Shown here: positions 10,300 through 23,131 of the stretch, in pieces
Position numbering within the stretch: the stretch's first letter is position 1
Layout of the letters: the number at the start of each line of letters is the position of its first letter
NCBI GenBank assembly: GCA_037954665.1
Contig: JBBMOL010000092.1
Location: 1,922,001-1,986,000 of the forward strand
Length of the DNA: 64,000 bases
Reading direction: 5' to 3'
From: Laguncularia racemosa
Lineage: Eukaryota > Streptophyta > Magnoliopsida > Myrtales > Combretaceae
Translations under genes and position numbers: made by a program
The notes under the pieces: generated by a model
What the model was told of the DNA's origin: nothing
Seen by the model: only the letters and a program-made list of their open reading frames with translations
Database searches by the model: none

Positions 10300-11610
10300 A
10301 AAAGATTAATGTCCAATTTAGTACCTCAATTTTACCCTTTTCTATAATTAAGTATCTAAACTTTAAAACAGTCAATTTACTACTCAATTAAACTTTTTGT
10401 AATCATTGTAGTCCCTCACATAACTGCGTTTAGTTCCATTACATTATGTGGCAGCAATAACTAATGGTCTTCTGACATAGATGTTTTTTCTACTTAAAAA
10501 TGGATGATTTAGAGCTACGTGCACTTCCACATTGATTGAACAATAATAATTATAAAAAAAAGATGGAAAGAAGGCCATCGGTGATTGGACCCATGAAACC
10601 CTAAAACATTAATCGGAGTTGTTGAAACCTTAATTTTTTTTATTGGTAAACTGCTTCCTTCCACTTCTTCATTTTCCTTGGCATAGACACCTTGAACCTA
10701 CCTCTTTCTTACATTTCACACTCGAATACAAACTAACCAGCATGGCTTTAACTTCCAAACCCACCAACCATCACCTTTTTGTTGTATGTATATCAAAACC
10801 AGTTTTACATGGCACAATCAAATCAAAGCATGTTTAAACCACTACAATCTCCACTTCCCTCTTCTTCTTCTTCCTTTACTTCTCCATCTTTCATTTTGTG
10901 CCCTGCTCTAGCCTTGAAAAACATAACATGGCCTCACAAGCATTAACTAGCCTCTTTATTCTTCTTCCTCTTCTTTTTCCTTAATTTCATCCTTTGAATG
11001 TCCCTGTATGAAAACACAAGAATAGGATAGCCCCAATCATCAAGTAACCCTTCAAGCACAACTTCAAAGTGACTCAAACCCTTCAACATATAGAGTTGAC
11101 CAAGAGCAAGCACAAGCTCTATCCTTCTTGCCCTTATTTGGATGGCCCTCGCTTTCTTCCCTTCTCATGTTCCTGTTGTGACTTAGGCCACCCCTATTTT
11201 TGTAAGTAAAAACAGAGTAATCGTAGCCCTTCCCGATTGGCATTTTAAGGTTTTATGGGTCAAATTGAGGGAATTTCGATTTGGGGCTTTTTTACTAAGA
11301 GGAAAAGAGGGATTATGGTTTTTGATACCCTTCTATTCTATCTTTTATTTTTTTTTACTTTTAGTTTAGCCCACATGGAATCACACAAGGCTTTAAGTCA
11401 TCCATTTTTAAGCAGAAAATACATGTGTCGAAAGGCCATTGGTTATCACTATCACGTAATGGAACAGAACTAAATAGAGTTACATAAGGTTCTAATAGTG
11501 GTCACAAAAAAGTTCGATTATGTAGTAAATTGACTATTTTAAAGTCTACATACTTAATTGTAAAAAAAAAAAAAAAGATAAGATAAAGTTGAGGTACTAG
11601 ATTCAACATA
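10300..11610. mobile_element. long-TIR DNA transposon, non-autonomous
   Basis: The outer ~330 bp at each end are inverted copies of each other. AGTACCTCAA near 10318 matches TTGAGGTACT near 11590. Further in, TAATTAAGTAT, CAGTCAATTTACTAC and AAAAATGGATGA segments have inverted partners in the same order. The arms differ by many substitutions, so the element is old. TIRs this long suggest a Mutator-like or foldback element. I could not fix the exact ends or a target duplication. The unique centre (about 10640-11250) contains a gene-like open segment. Confidence 0.65.
10943..11164 (-). pseudogene. open reading segment inside the long-TIR element, possible captured gene piece
   Basis: On the minus strand this segment stays open for 73 codons between two stops without an ATG at its start. 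Its composition is protein-like, with Leu-rich, acidic and aromatic residues (for example LVLALGQLYMLKG and VVLEGLLDDWGYPILVF), and it ends in a lysine-rich tail. I do not recognise the family. Its position between long inverted repeats suggests a transduplicated host fragment, as in Pack-MULEs, but a degenerate transposon protein is also possible. Confidence 0.35.
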
Positions 11611-14600
11611 GTAAACAAGTTTAAAATCTGCTATCAAATCTACAATTACACAAATGAACCTTCCAAACTTCATAATAAGTCACTTTTGTTCATTATAAAA
11701 TTTACAACTTTTGTATAGTTATAAATTCCATGGAAAACTTGTCAACATAAATTTCTCTAAATCCACATATCATCCAACAGCTGCATTGACGTTACTTGTA
11801 ACACAATCTAGTGGTCGAAACAAATTCATCACATGAAAGCACATATTCCCAATGGGTGAGTCATGAAATCAAATATATAATTATTATGCATACACATTCA
11901 TATCTCACACTACACACGTGTTTATTGTTACTAAATGCAATAACCAAATTCATTTAATTATATATTTAGGCAATCCACAACAACTTAACCTTGATAAACA
12001 ATGTTCAAAATAACTCAGATCCCACTTTCGGACATGATAGAGTCTACAGACTCATCACATGCAACAGCCCGACTGGATTCGCAAAGTTGTTATCTAAAAC
12101 AAACAATTTACAAGGGATGACTCTATTTTCAATCCTACAAGTAATCCTCTTATACTGAGTTCACCACCTACATAGTACTATGGGGAACGCAATCAATCTA
12201 CAACACTCAAATTAGTGCCCTATACCACATATTTGCCCACTTTATTCCCGCTTAACTAACTCATATCAAAATTCCCTTCTATCAACAATTGGCTAAGTCA
12301 TTGTAACAACCTTAGCACCTAATCTAACCATATCACTCAACATGTAGGTGCTACCATCTGCTTGTCAATGAGTGCTACCACAATCTAAATGGAATTTGTA
12401 AAGATTCCTTGCTACACTTCATCTTAAACACATAGCAAAAGGGGTTTACATTGAAACAATTATTGATTCCCAATAACTTAAGGGAGTGAGAAACCTATAA
12501 AGAATTTAATTTTATAGGTTGAAACATGCATTTCCATCTTAAAGTTATGTATGAGGGCAATGGGAAAGTAACGATGACAACTCCATGAGAAGAGAGGCGA
12601 TAGCTTTGAAGAGGGTATGGCGGCACAAGATTTAAAAAGGTGAGGAGGGTTTTCTCTTTCTATGAGAGGGTGATGTAAACAATAACATTTGGCCTTAGTC
12701 CAATTTGCTCACTTTTAAAGGAAGAAAATAATTTAAATTTAGGCTAAATTCAATTTTAAATAGTATTTCAATCAATCTCCATTTTTTTTTTGTTTCAAGC
12801 AACAATCAATATTTATGCAAGTCGGATTAGGAATGAATAAAAGCCCAAAAATCCACTAAACCAACTTCATTTGCAAATGATGACTTTGTTCCCATTATCA
12901 ATAAGTAATTACCCCATATTAAGTTCACAAATATATCTTGCTATTAAGAGACCACAGTAAGATGGAGGTTTTATGTTAAAACAATTGTTGATATCCAATC
13001 AACAATTTAAGGGAATGAGAAATGTGTAAAGATTTTACCATGATAAGATGGTGAGAGGAAAGCAATAACAAGTTAACGACATCTCCTAAAAGGGGAAGGC
13101 GATAGTGGCCTAAAAGAGAGGTGGTAGCACAAGATTTGAAAAGGTGGAAAAAAAGAAAACTCATGACTTTTCTTCATCAATGAAAGGCTCAAATGAGTCT
13201 ATAATTGGAAGGAAAGGCTACAAGGGGACTACTTTTTCTTATTTAATGAAAACTATAGGGTGTGATATGACATTTATGCTCTTATCTTTAAAATGAAATA
13301 GTTAAAGAGTCCAAACAATGTGTGGATGAAAATTTGAAACATAATTGTACTTTTTTTTTTTGAAACAACAAATGTAAATATAATTTAATGTTTTATGTAT
13401 TTAAAAAAATTATCTAATAAAATATTTAATCTATTTACTAATAAACATTAATTAAATATTTAATTCTTTTGCAAATGAAATATATAATTCATTTCTAATG
13501 GACCTTAATGAAATATTTAATTCATTTACTAATGAAGAATATAATATATCATAAAGAAGCTCTTGGAAATGAATGATTCATATTGTCTTATAGTTTGACT
13601 ATTATTTTCATGATTTATAAATAAATGACACTACATTTGAAAAGATAAAATGTATGAAGATCTTTATGAAAGGGATAAAACACATCAATAAATTATTTAA
13701 GGAATTCAGAGTCTCTAAAACAAATTAATTATTACAAATGATTTTTTTGAAGTTTTTTTTTTAAAGTAGCTAATATAAAAAGTACTTCTAATGCTAATGA
13801 ATCATTCCATCCATATTCTCTATTTTTAAGTTGCTCTTCATATACATCATCGCAGTCTTTCTTTTTCTACTCATATAGTTCATCCTCAAATTATGAAGAA
13901 TTATCTTACATATTAGACGCAAATTTAATGTAAATATAATTTAATGTTTTATGTAATATAAAAAATATATATTATCTAATAAAATATTTAATTTGTTATT
14001 GTAATATTTAATGAGATAATGATTATTACCTTCTTAATGTATCATCTAAGTAAAGAAAAAAGGAATAATACTATATCCAATGACTAACATTATATTAAAT
14101 TATAATATAATGATATTATAAAAAATTATGGAAATACATTATATTAAATTATCCTTCTATTTTAAAAAAGCAAGAGTTTCCAAAATTATATTAAAATTGA
14201 CAAATACAATCATGGAAATACATTAAAGATTCAATAAAAAGGTAGAAAAGAAAATAGGAAAGAGCTTCTAAAACTATATAATATAACATAATATGATTTT
14301 CAAGATATTAAAAGCAATATTTTAGTCGGAGGAGAAAAAAATTCTTAAACATAAATTTTAACCAACACTCAAGACAACCAACCTAATAGTAAAAGATAAG
14401 TCGATGTTATTACCATTATTAAGAATGAAAAGCCTAGAAACTTTTAAGCTTTACGTAATATCCTTTAATCCATAATGCCTTCAACATTAAGGTTTTTATT
14501 GTGTTACTAAAGCAATGCATGAAATAAATGTACATACTAAATATATAATAACCAATAACTACATCTATATTATTTAAGTGATTAACCTCATATTTTAGTA

Positions 14601-15193
14601 TTTTATTCTATTTAACAAAATTGCCCTTAGTAATATTAATATTTACATCATTTACTATTTATTATCTTACAATACATGCTTTTATATTATATTTTATTAG
14701 GGTTATAAATATCACCAATCAGTTTAATTTATTGGAAATGACTACTTTCACAATAATTAGTAACCTAAAAAAAGGTAAGTAGCTATATTAAATATTTCAA
14801 TTTCCTATAAATGTCAATCCTTTTATTTTTCCTTCTAAATTTATATGTATTAAATTTAGTATCTTAAATTATATTATTTTTACTCTTTCCTCCTTTTTTC
14901 CTTCTCTTTGTGAATCTTTTTCTTTATCGTCTATTTTTAGAATCTTGGTTTCACTTCAATCTTGTTTAGTTCTTCATCCAATGTAAATTCCACCAAGTTG
15001 ATCATAGACTACATTAATAAATTTCTTTTTCTTTTTCTTTTAAAAGTTATGGTAATTTTAGTTTTTTTTTTTTAATCTTTATACACATCTTGGTAGGGGT
15101 AGACAAAACTTACCATATTTAAATCAAAATTAGAATTACTTATAAGAATTTCAAGTGACACAATACATTCTAATATTTAATAAAAATTGTTAT
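11611..15193. other. intergenic, repeat-derived, no gene seen
   Basis: 11640-12400 has a more balanced composition and resembles decayed retrotransposon sequence, but I found no ends or domains. A degenerate direct repeat sits at 12440-13205. 13300-15190 is very AT-rich with repeated AATATTTAATTC-like phrases and no coding signal. Confidence 0.45.
12440..13205. repeat. degenerate direct repeat, two ~240-bp copies
   Basis: The copies at about 12442-12700 and 12965-13205 share, in the same order, AAACAATTRTTGAT, TTAAGGGARTGAGAAA, AACGA-ACTCC/ATCTCC, GGCGATAG and GCACAAGATTT. They are an old tandem or transposon-mediated duplication. Confidence 0.55.
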
Positions 15194-17252
15194 TGTCGAG
15201 TCTATTTTTTTATTTTTTTATTTATATTCCTAATTCGATTTATATTGGACCATATGCTCATCTAATATAAATCATCGACTTGAACTAGGAATTTTATTTT
15301 ATTTGGAGTCGCCACCCAACTGAAGTTGGGAAAAATTATTGAATTAGAACTAATTGAGCCGATTAATTCTAATTTGGACAACTGGTCGACAGAATCTCCT
15401 CTTTTTATTTAGAAAGAAGAAAGAAAAAACCAGAGATTCTCGACTCGGGGGCTAACCTATTAAAACCCTAAAGTTACCACCTTATCCTTCTAAAATTTAA
15501 ACCATATTCTGATATCTTTTCTTTTATTTTTATTATTTTTATTTTTACTTTTTTTTATTATTTTGGATACAAATAAAACAACTTATACTAATTTGGAAAA
15601 TGATTTTTATTTCTTTTTAGAGTTGCCTCGTAAGAGTGCTTACGTATCCGCTATTTAGGATCAAACAAGCCGTAGTTCGCTTTTCATAAAAAGCTTTAGT
15701 GAGTTTGTTAATTTTAATTATGAAAATACATCTGGTTTAAATTCATTATTATTTTAAGCTTTATCATTTTATTTTCTAAAAAAATTTTGATTTAAGGAAA
15801 ACCAATTTTGGATTTATTTTTAAAAGAAATTTTTCTAAGTGATAAAAATAATTCATTACTTTTTTATCCCTATTATTAATCTATCTGTATTTAACCCTAA
15901 TTATTATTTTTATTATTTTTTATTTATTTTTTTCTTTTATGTTTTTATTATTTTTTATATTTTTTATTTTAAATCTTTTTTATCATTTTATTTTTTTATT
16001 TTATCTTTTATTATTTTTTTAGTATTTACATTTTTATTATTTTTATATTAAATTAAGCATATCTATCCTAAAAAAATCTAATTAAAATCCTATCATTATT
16101 TTATTATTTCTATTTTTAAGATTATAAATTTCTAATGAAATAAACATCTAAATAAAATAAATAAATACGGATAAATAATAAATAAATTAAAATAAAATAA
16201 AAAGAAAATAAGAAAATAAAAAATTGGAAAAACCGACTTACTTGGGTACGGGTCGTAGTTCACAGGTAGGGTCGGATCGAATCACGGCGGGTTAGATCAC
16301 TGCAGTTGGAGGGTTTTCGACAACGGCTTTCTAGTGGTCCTTCTCATCAACTAACAGGTGTTTCCAAGCTTTCCGAATGTGGGGAAGCTAATGGAGGAGG
16401 TGGATTTTATCCAAAACACCTCCAGGTGGTGATTCGGAGCTTGGTCGGTGGTTGCAGTAAAAGATGAACTCCAGCGAGCTTCGAAACCTTGTGTTTTCTC
16501 TCTTTTTCTCTCTTATGATCCGTGATTCAACTTCCCCACGTCGTGCTCTATTTATAGGCGTTGGAAATTGAGATGGATAAGTTCATATTTCCTCCGATTG
16601 GGACGAATTAGATTTGCGGTTGAAATCTTTTTTTATTTGGGTTTGATTCGAGTAAATCTTCAATTTTGTTGCGATTTGATTCCAATTAGATGATGCTTAT
16701 CTTATTTTAGTTAAAGATCTGCTGAGTTTGTACAAAAAATCGAATCAAAACGGCCAAATTCCACTTCTCCCACGTCAATGCCGATCTTGGACAAAGGTAG
16801 AAGACGAGCATGCGCTCGACACATGCGCTCGTGTCATCCAATCAACTGCTAACACGTGGCAACCTGATCGAAAAAAAATGAAAAATGGCACGAAGTGCCT
16901 CCCCTAGGTTTCGAACTCGTGACTTGACCCCCCACACGTGCACACGAGTCCGTGGTCCAGACCAACTGGGCTAGCCCACTTCTCGGTTTTATTTTACATG
17001 AATATTATACATAAGCGTGCCATTTTTTATTTATTTTATATTATTTTGAAATTCTAAAAATTTGTAAAAATTATTCAACTCTTTTTATTATTATTTCTAA
17101 TATTATTTTCCAAAATTGAGATATTTTTCCTATTTATTTTATTTTTTTCTTTTATTTTTCCTAAATAGAAAAAAAATAAAAAATTTTGTAAAAATGAAAA
17201 AAAAATAAATTAAACATTATTAATGATTAGGGGCAAAAATGGGGTGTTTATA
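15194..17252 (+). mobile_element. solo LTR, Ty3/gypsy Tat/Ogre-like (copy A)
   Basis: It matches copy B at 48180-50194 end to end. It starts TGTCGAGTCT and ends GGGGTGTTTATA. Landmarks are GGAGTCGCCACCCAACT near 15305, a GGGGGCTAACC segment near 15447, TACGTATCCGCTATT near 15640, a TATA box in CTATTTATAGGCG near 16550, and AT-rich tracts either side. The GGAGTCGCCAC box and the terminal GGTGTTTACA style are, from memory, typical of long Tat/Ogre LTRs. No internal domain adjoins it, so it is a solo LTR left by recombination. The flanking 5-mers GTTAT and ACTAT match only partly. Confidence 0.7.
16908..16973 (-). promoter_or_regulatory. Pol III A-box and B-box-like pair in solo LTR A
   Basis: On the minus strand TAGCCCAGTTGG (16973-16962) fits the tRNA A-box consensus TRGYNNARNNGG. 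GAGTTCGAAAC (16918-16908) fits the B-box core GTTCGANNC. They are spaced about 43 bases apart, as in tRNA-derived SINEs. The same pair is kept in copy B. Whether it is ever transcribed is unknown. Confidence 0.5.
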
Positions 17253-20208
17253 ACTATCAAGGAAATATGACACAAAAATAGGTAAATAAAAAATTATAAG
17301 TAGAGCTAAAAGAATAACATGATGTAAATATAAGTATTCTTTTTTTTTTTTTTGAACAATGGCTCTATAAAATTGTATCATTAGTAATATTACAAAAATT
17401 ATCAATTTCATATAATTATTTAGGTAATCATTCATTCAAGAATCTACATTCATTTTCATAATATTAATTGTAAGAAAAATATATCAAGAGATATAATTAT
17501 TATTACTTACTAATATTTTATGTAATAAGGCCAAAATATTTGTAGTAGTAATGTAATTATAATTTATGATATACTACTAATAAATAAATAGCAACTAAAG
17601 ATAATTTAGTTGGTTTATTATAATTTTGTAATGGATGGAATTCAATGCTATTAGTTATTATGAAGAAAAAAATAAAAGAAAGAACTAAAAAGAGAGTGAT
17701 ACAATTTAAAAAAAAAAAAAAAACTAAAATGTCCATTATGGAAATTGAACCCATGACCTTCATTGTAAATTTTTTATACTTATCATCAAGCTATATACCA
17801 TATTTTGATAATAATTGCTATTTGAAAATACATATCATATACATAACTTTTTATTTTTCAAAAAAAAATTCTCATAGTTAATTTTTCCCAAGCTTAAAGA
17901 GATTAGAGCCCCTTTGTGCCCCCTCCCCCCCCCCCCCCCCCCCCCCCCCTACATCTTAGATTGTATTTGATTTAAGGTTGTCAATAATGAGAATAGATAC
18001 AAGTCTCTACTTCCAAAATATTTAGTTTGCCTTTAACTCTATTGAGTTATTCAATTGAACTTAACTACTATGCAATTACAAGTAGCTTATAAAACCTTTT
18101 TTTTTTTTGGGTTCAAATATTATAGAGCAAATTACTAAATTTTTTTATTTCTTTTTGGGTTATAGTAATGTTTTGGTATTTTAAATCTTTAAACAATTGA
18201 GTTTGGCTTAAAGTTAAGTTATCCCTTTTTTTGGTCTATCGGACTTGATCCCTTCTCAACTATATTATCCATTGAAAAGACATATAATTGATACGTATGA
18301 TCATATTGTGTATATTCACTAGTATACAAGTGTTTTTAAAATTTAGAAAATCTTTTTTTTTCTTTTTCATCAATTTTTCTGTCTTTTTAATGATTAGATT
18401 TGTCAATCTCACATCCTTCCATGTTTTAAGCAATAAGTGAAACAATGCGAATATAAAAATTTTCAATTTTCCACATTATTCAATAAATTAATTTATGTTG
18501 AGGTTTTCAAAATAATTTTTCAATATGCATACAATTTATTTGATGTAGCAAATAAAGATTTAATGACTCAAATTATATGATGACTTCATTCAAGATATTT
18601 CACTTTTAGAATATTAGGTTTTTTTTACTAATTTGTATTTTATTGTGTTTTGATGTGTTAGTTTGATTTTCTTTTATGAATTTCGCTTAACGATTTAATG
18701 GATAGCAATCTAATTTTAGGGTTAAGTTTTAACAAAAATTAGTTTATTTGCAATAGGTTTTTCAATAACTCTCTTTCTTCCCCTCTTAGAACATTATATA
18801 AACTTCCAATAGTATTGATTTATCTTATTTTGTTTATACTTTATAAAATTTTAAAGTTAGATATGAAGAACTCAAATTGACAATTTACTTTTGAAAATGT
18901 TTAGTCAAAATTTGACTCTCCTGTTTTTTTTTTTTTCATTTGCACAAGGAATTTCCCTATCTAACATGATTAAAAAGTTCAACCATTACACACAGGCCTA
19001 ATATCAAGAGATCTATGGGACAAATTAAAGCCTTTCCTTATCAAATCAACCAAATTGGGCATTGGGCATATCCAAACAAGGAGAGAGGAAACAATCGCAT
19101 TGCCACATTACTTTATATTACTTAAAAACCGGCTTTCATTTCTCTAACTTTGTGAATTGCATCCAAAAAGTTTTATGGCTGCATTACATTCTACTTGAAA
19201 AAGAATTTCGTTAACGCATGCCCTTTACGGTCCTTAACATACTAGTGGGAAAAAAAATCACTTTTCGGTACCCCTATCACATACGTAAGGTATGTCATCA
19301 CTGTCCTCAAAATTTTGTTTAAACAAAATTAGTAAATGTACAACAAAGCCCAAAGAATATGTATCCAAATTGCAGCTCATTAACTTCTATCCATATGAAA
19401 AACACCAGAAATTTCATTCATACACCAAAAAGAGCAAAGGAGAACAACAACACGTAGGTCATCCATAGACACGCATGATTGCCAAGCACAAACCAAAATT
19501 CCCATGAGCATAAAGGTAATCCACACATACATAATTTATAGGATGCTCTTATCTAATCGTTTGCCAAAAACAACAAGCGTGTAAAAAGGTAAAAAAGTTC
19601 AACAATTACACATAGAGCATAATACCCCAATTAGATATAGTCCAAAGAACTAGCACACATTGTTTTAGAGAGATAAGGGTCTAACTATATTTGAAAAATT
19701 ACAATCATTCTTTAATTGCTTAAATCCTGAGATACACGCCTCATCTGGCTTTGATTCAGTTACTAGGAATCATGACTCTGTCAGTAGAGTTTCATTGATA
19801 AGGCAAAGTTTCCTTCTAATTTTAGAGGCTAGGAGTTGTTTGAATGATCCACGAAAGAATATAAAACGTAATAACCATAAAACTTACACATGATAAATTT
19901 AAATTTTGTTTAGATATAACCACCCTACTTACCGTTTATTAAAAAAAAAAAAACTTCATAAAGCTATTAGCAGTTTTGGCATGCATACCATAATCTTCCA
20001 CCATAGTTTTTATGCGTATTGCTTTCATCTTCTAGACCATCCCTTGCAGTATATAATTCTTCATCTCATTCAATAGATTGGATTACTTCTCATATCATGA
20101 AATGACCAAAACATAGAGTATGATAATTACTGCTGTGACACTTAAAAAAGAAGAATCATGTATGACTCTAGATAAACAACAAAAATCATAGCTCATCAAA
20201 ACGATAAG
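17253..20208. other. intergenic, AT-rich, no gene seen
   Basis: Spacer with long A and T tracts and a 25-C homopolymer at 17925-17949. A short phrase, AAAAAGTTCAAC followed by ATTACACA, occurs twice (about 18972 and 19593), suggesting an old duplication. No coding signal. Confidence 0.45.
17925..17949. repeat. homopolymer of 25 C
   Basis: An uninterrupted C run in otherwise AT-rich DNA. Its exact length is uncertain in most sequencing data. Confidence 0.85.
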
Positions 20209-23131
20209 TGAAACGTCCAAAAAATTTCGAAAAAAAAATATTAAAACTAAGGAACAATAAGTACTTTTAGGTTATGGTAGTAATGATAATGTTTTCGTGA
20301 TTTCAAAAATTTAAAAAGGTTAACAATAAAAATTAATTTATTTTAATATATTAATACTAAAAAAGATACATAATAAATAAATCAACAAGTTCAATACTTA
20401 GCCTAATAAATTTCAAAATGAGTATGACTCATAGGACCATAGGATTATAGAAATACTGTGAAGATTATAATAATAATAATAAGAAATGACTATGAAATAA
20501 AATAAATATATATAAAGTTATAATATACTAAAATAATCACCAATATAAATATTTAATTTTAGCACATTCTAAATTACTAAAGTTTCACAAGTAGGTTTCA
20601 TAATGAATAAAAATTTCAAAAAGATTGACAACAACTATTTATAATATATTAACACTACTGTAATAATTTATACATAGTAAAAATCATATAAACAATAATA
20701 ATGGATTTTAAAATACAAAAGTAAGAAAAAAATTATATCTAATAGGTAATTATAATAAATAGAAAATACGAATTAAAATTCTATATTTATGGTGGTTAAA
20801 TAAAATATTTTGAATTTAACCTGCAAGTAAATTTTTATATAAAAATATAGTTATTTATATAATTTATCTCAATCGTCAATAAGCATGCTGACTGAACCAT
20901 GGGATATTTATCAACCATTGTCTCTTTTCCCTTAAATCTATCTCTCTTTCCTCTCTCCTCATTTAATTTCTTTCCTTCTTCCGGTGAGACTCTTTTCTTT
21001 TCTTTCAATCTCCTTCCTTTCTCATGTTCTTTTCCTTTCTTCCCAACTTCAACTTTCCCCCTAAACTTTAAAAATTTATAACTTTCTTATATTAACTCCA
21101 AATGAAAAACCATAAGCATCATTATAATCCTTGGAAAGAGTACTTCACATCAAGACTACACTTGCTAAGTAAATTTCAAACTCAAAATTTGAATTGAATT
21201 TACACAAATCTAAAACATAAATAAATTTGTAGACTTGATTTTTATTCTAAATTTTAGTGAGTTTAATTACTAGAATTAGTTTTAAATTCTCTATTCATTT
21301 ATTACTAGATAAACGATCTAAATTTACAAGACTTTTTAAGGATTATTTTGAATTTTAAAGTTAAAAAATCGAGATAAGTAGAAATTCAATGATTTACTGT
21401 ATCGATTATATTTCCTTACTTAAAAAATTGTTGTATACGTATATGTGTATATTTGTTGTTGGCCTTGACTTTGTAGTTGTGTTTAGGTTGAAATGGAAGA
21501 TATAATGTTCGATAATGCAAATTCGTGGTGTAAGTGAGTGGATGAGTATGGGTATTGTGCTATATGTGTGCACATGTGGGTTGCTAAATGAGGGCATATT
21601 GTGCCGTGTTGATATTTGTGCTATGTGTAATCTATTCGTGTAGTGTGTGTAAAATGTGTATGTTATGTTTTACATGAATGCGGGATTTTGTGTTGAAATA
21701 TTGAAAAAAAAAAAAAAGGAATTGTCCATATGTTGCAACAAGAGCAAAGGAATTTGAATGCAAAAATATTCATCCATGAGCATATAGATGAAGTAACATG
21801 CTATATAAGGTAAAGTAGTTAAGTATTTATATATATACATAGTATAGCTCGTATGAATTATATATATATTTATTTATTATTCTATAATGTTGACCATTAT
21901 TATTAAAAAAAAAGAGGGAAAAATTAGAGAATTAAATGAATGAAAAACAAATATAATAAATAAATAAAAGAAGCTTATAAACTAAAGTTGAGTGACTATT
22001 GCATTAGATTGATTATCTATAATGTGTGGATGACTCTATTGTTGCTGATAAATGAGAGTAGTGAATGCTTTATAGCGGTTGATTTAATGGCTAATAGAAT
22101 TGGGTTGTAATATGTTATTGTTGATTTGTTGTGAAGCTTTATTTCTTTATGATTTGTTTGTCTTGTCTGATTTACTTTATTTATTGGTCACCTAAAACTA
22201 AATTGACATAATAATATGCAACTAATATAAAATTTGGCATGCATTGTACGAGACATTGCATTGTGTTAAAGGCTATTACTGTTACAAAATGTGCAAAAAG
22301 CAATTGCTTATGGATTACTGTTCTACCATTGGTGAAATAAGTAATTAGGTGATTGTAGTGTCCTTAATGGAACCAAGTTTAAGGGTCTTGCCCGTCCTTA
22401 AGGGTGTGTGTGCTTAGCGTGCATTTAAGGCACTTAGAGCTTAAGACTTAAAAAGACTTGAGATAATTAATTAAGTGAAAAGATGAGAATCAAGTAAAAT
22501 GTGGTATCCAGGCATTCATGGTTATACGAATCCCTAACCTAAGGTCAAGGATGGCATTAAACCTTAGACTTCACGCTAATTACCAAAAGACTATGTGTGA
22601 TGTTGCATTGCATATGATTGTTCATATATAGCATATAATTGAAAACTTCTTGTGTGTGTATAGTATTGAAAGTATTACACTTCCATCTCACTGAGCATAG
22701 TATAGTCACCCTTCAATAGACTATTTTGCAGGAAATTTTCAAAATCTTGGGATGGGATAAGATATTATGTGACAAGAGCTACTAGAATTAAGAATGATAT
22801 GGTAAGATATGTATTAATAGATTATTTAAATGAAATCTTATTCTTAAGAACTCAATATAGAAATGGAATTTGTAAAACTTATATGTGCTTTTCCATTTTA
22901 CTATTTTAGTAGGAGATTTTAATTTCCTACGATCTTAGTCAACCGTAAAATATGAGTATCTGTAGTTATATTCTTATTATGTGATTATCTATAACATGAT
23001 TAATGGTAATTGATTAAATAACTATTTAAACTTTTGTAACATTTAACTCATAAGGCGATTATCATGTAACAAGTGCACACATAATGTGATAGCTTTAGTA
23101 GAAACTTCCAAACCTCATTTGGGCTATAACA
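20209..23131 (+). mobile_element. probable solo LTR, Ty3/gypsy Tekay/Del-like
   Basis: The start TGAAACGTCC and the end GGGCTATAACA are roughly inverted (TG...CA), in the style of Tekay LTR ends. They are flanked by ATAAG (20204-20208) and ATAAA (23132-23136), a four-of-five match for a target duplication. Near 22690-22732, CTCACTGAGCATAG, then CACCC, then TTTTGCAGG resembles the conserved 3' part of Tekay LTRs. No internal domain adjoins it. The length of 2.9 kb is plausible for this lineage. The call rests on ends and style, not on a second copy. Confidence 0.5.

Noticed and set aside
15839..16051. 70-codon Phe/Tyr-rich frame as a small membrane protein
   Set aside because: It is the translation of TTTATT-rich LTR sequence inside solo LTR A.
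16908..16973. A real tRNA gene in the solo LTR
   Set aside because: A and B boxes are present, but no acceptor or anticodon stems pair; only Pol III-box-like motifs are claimed.
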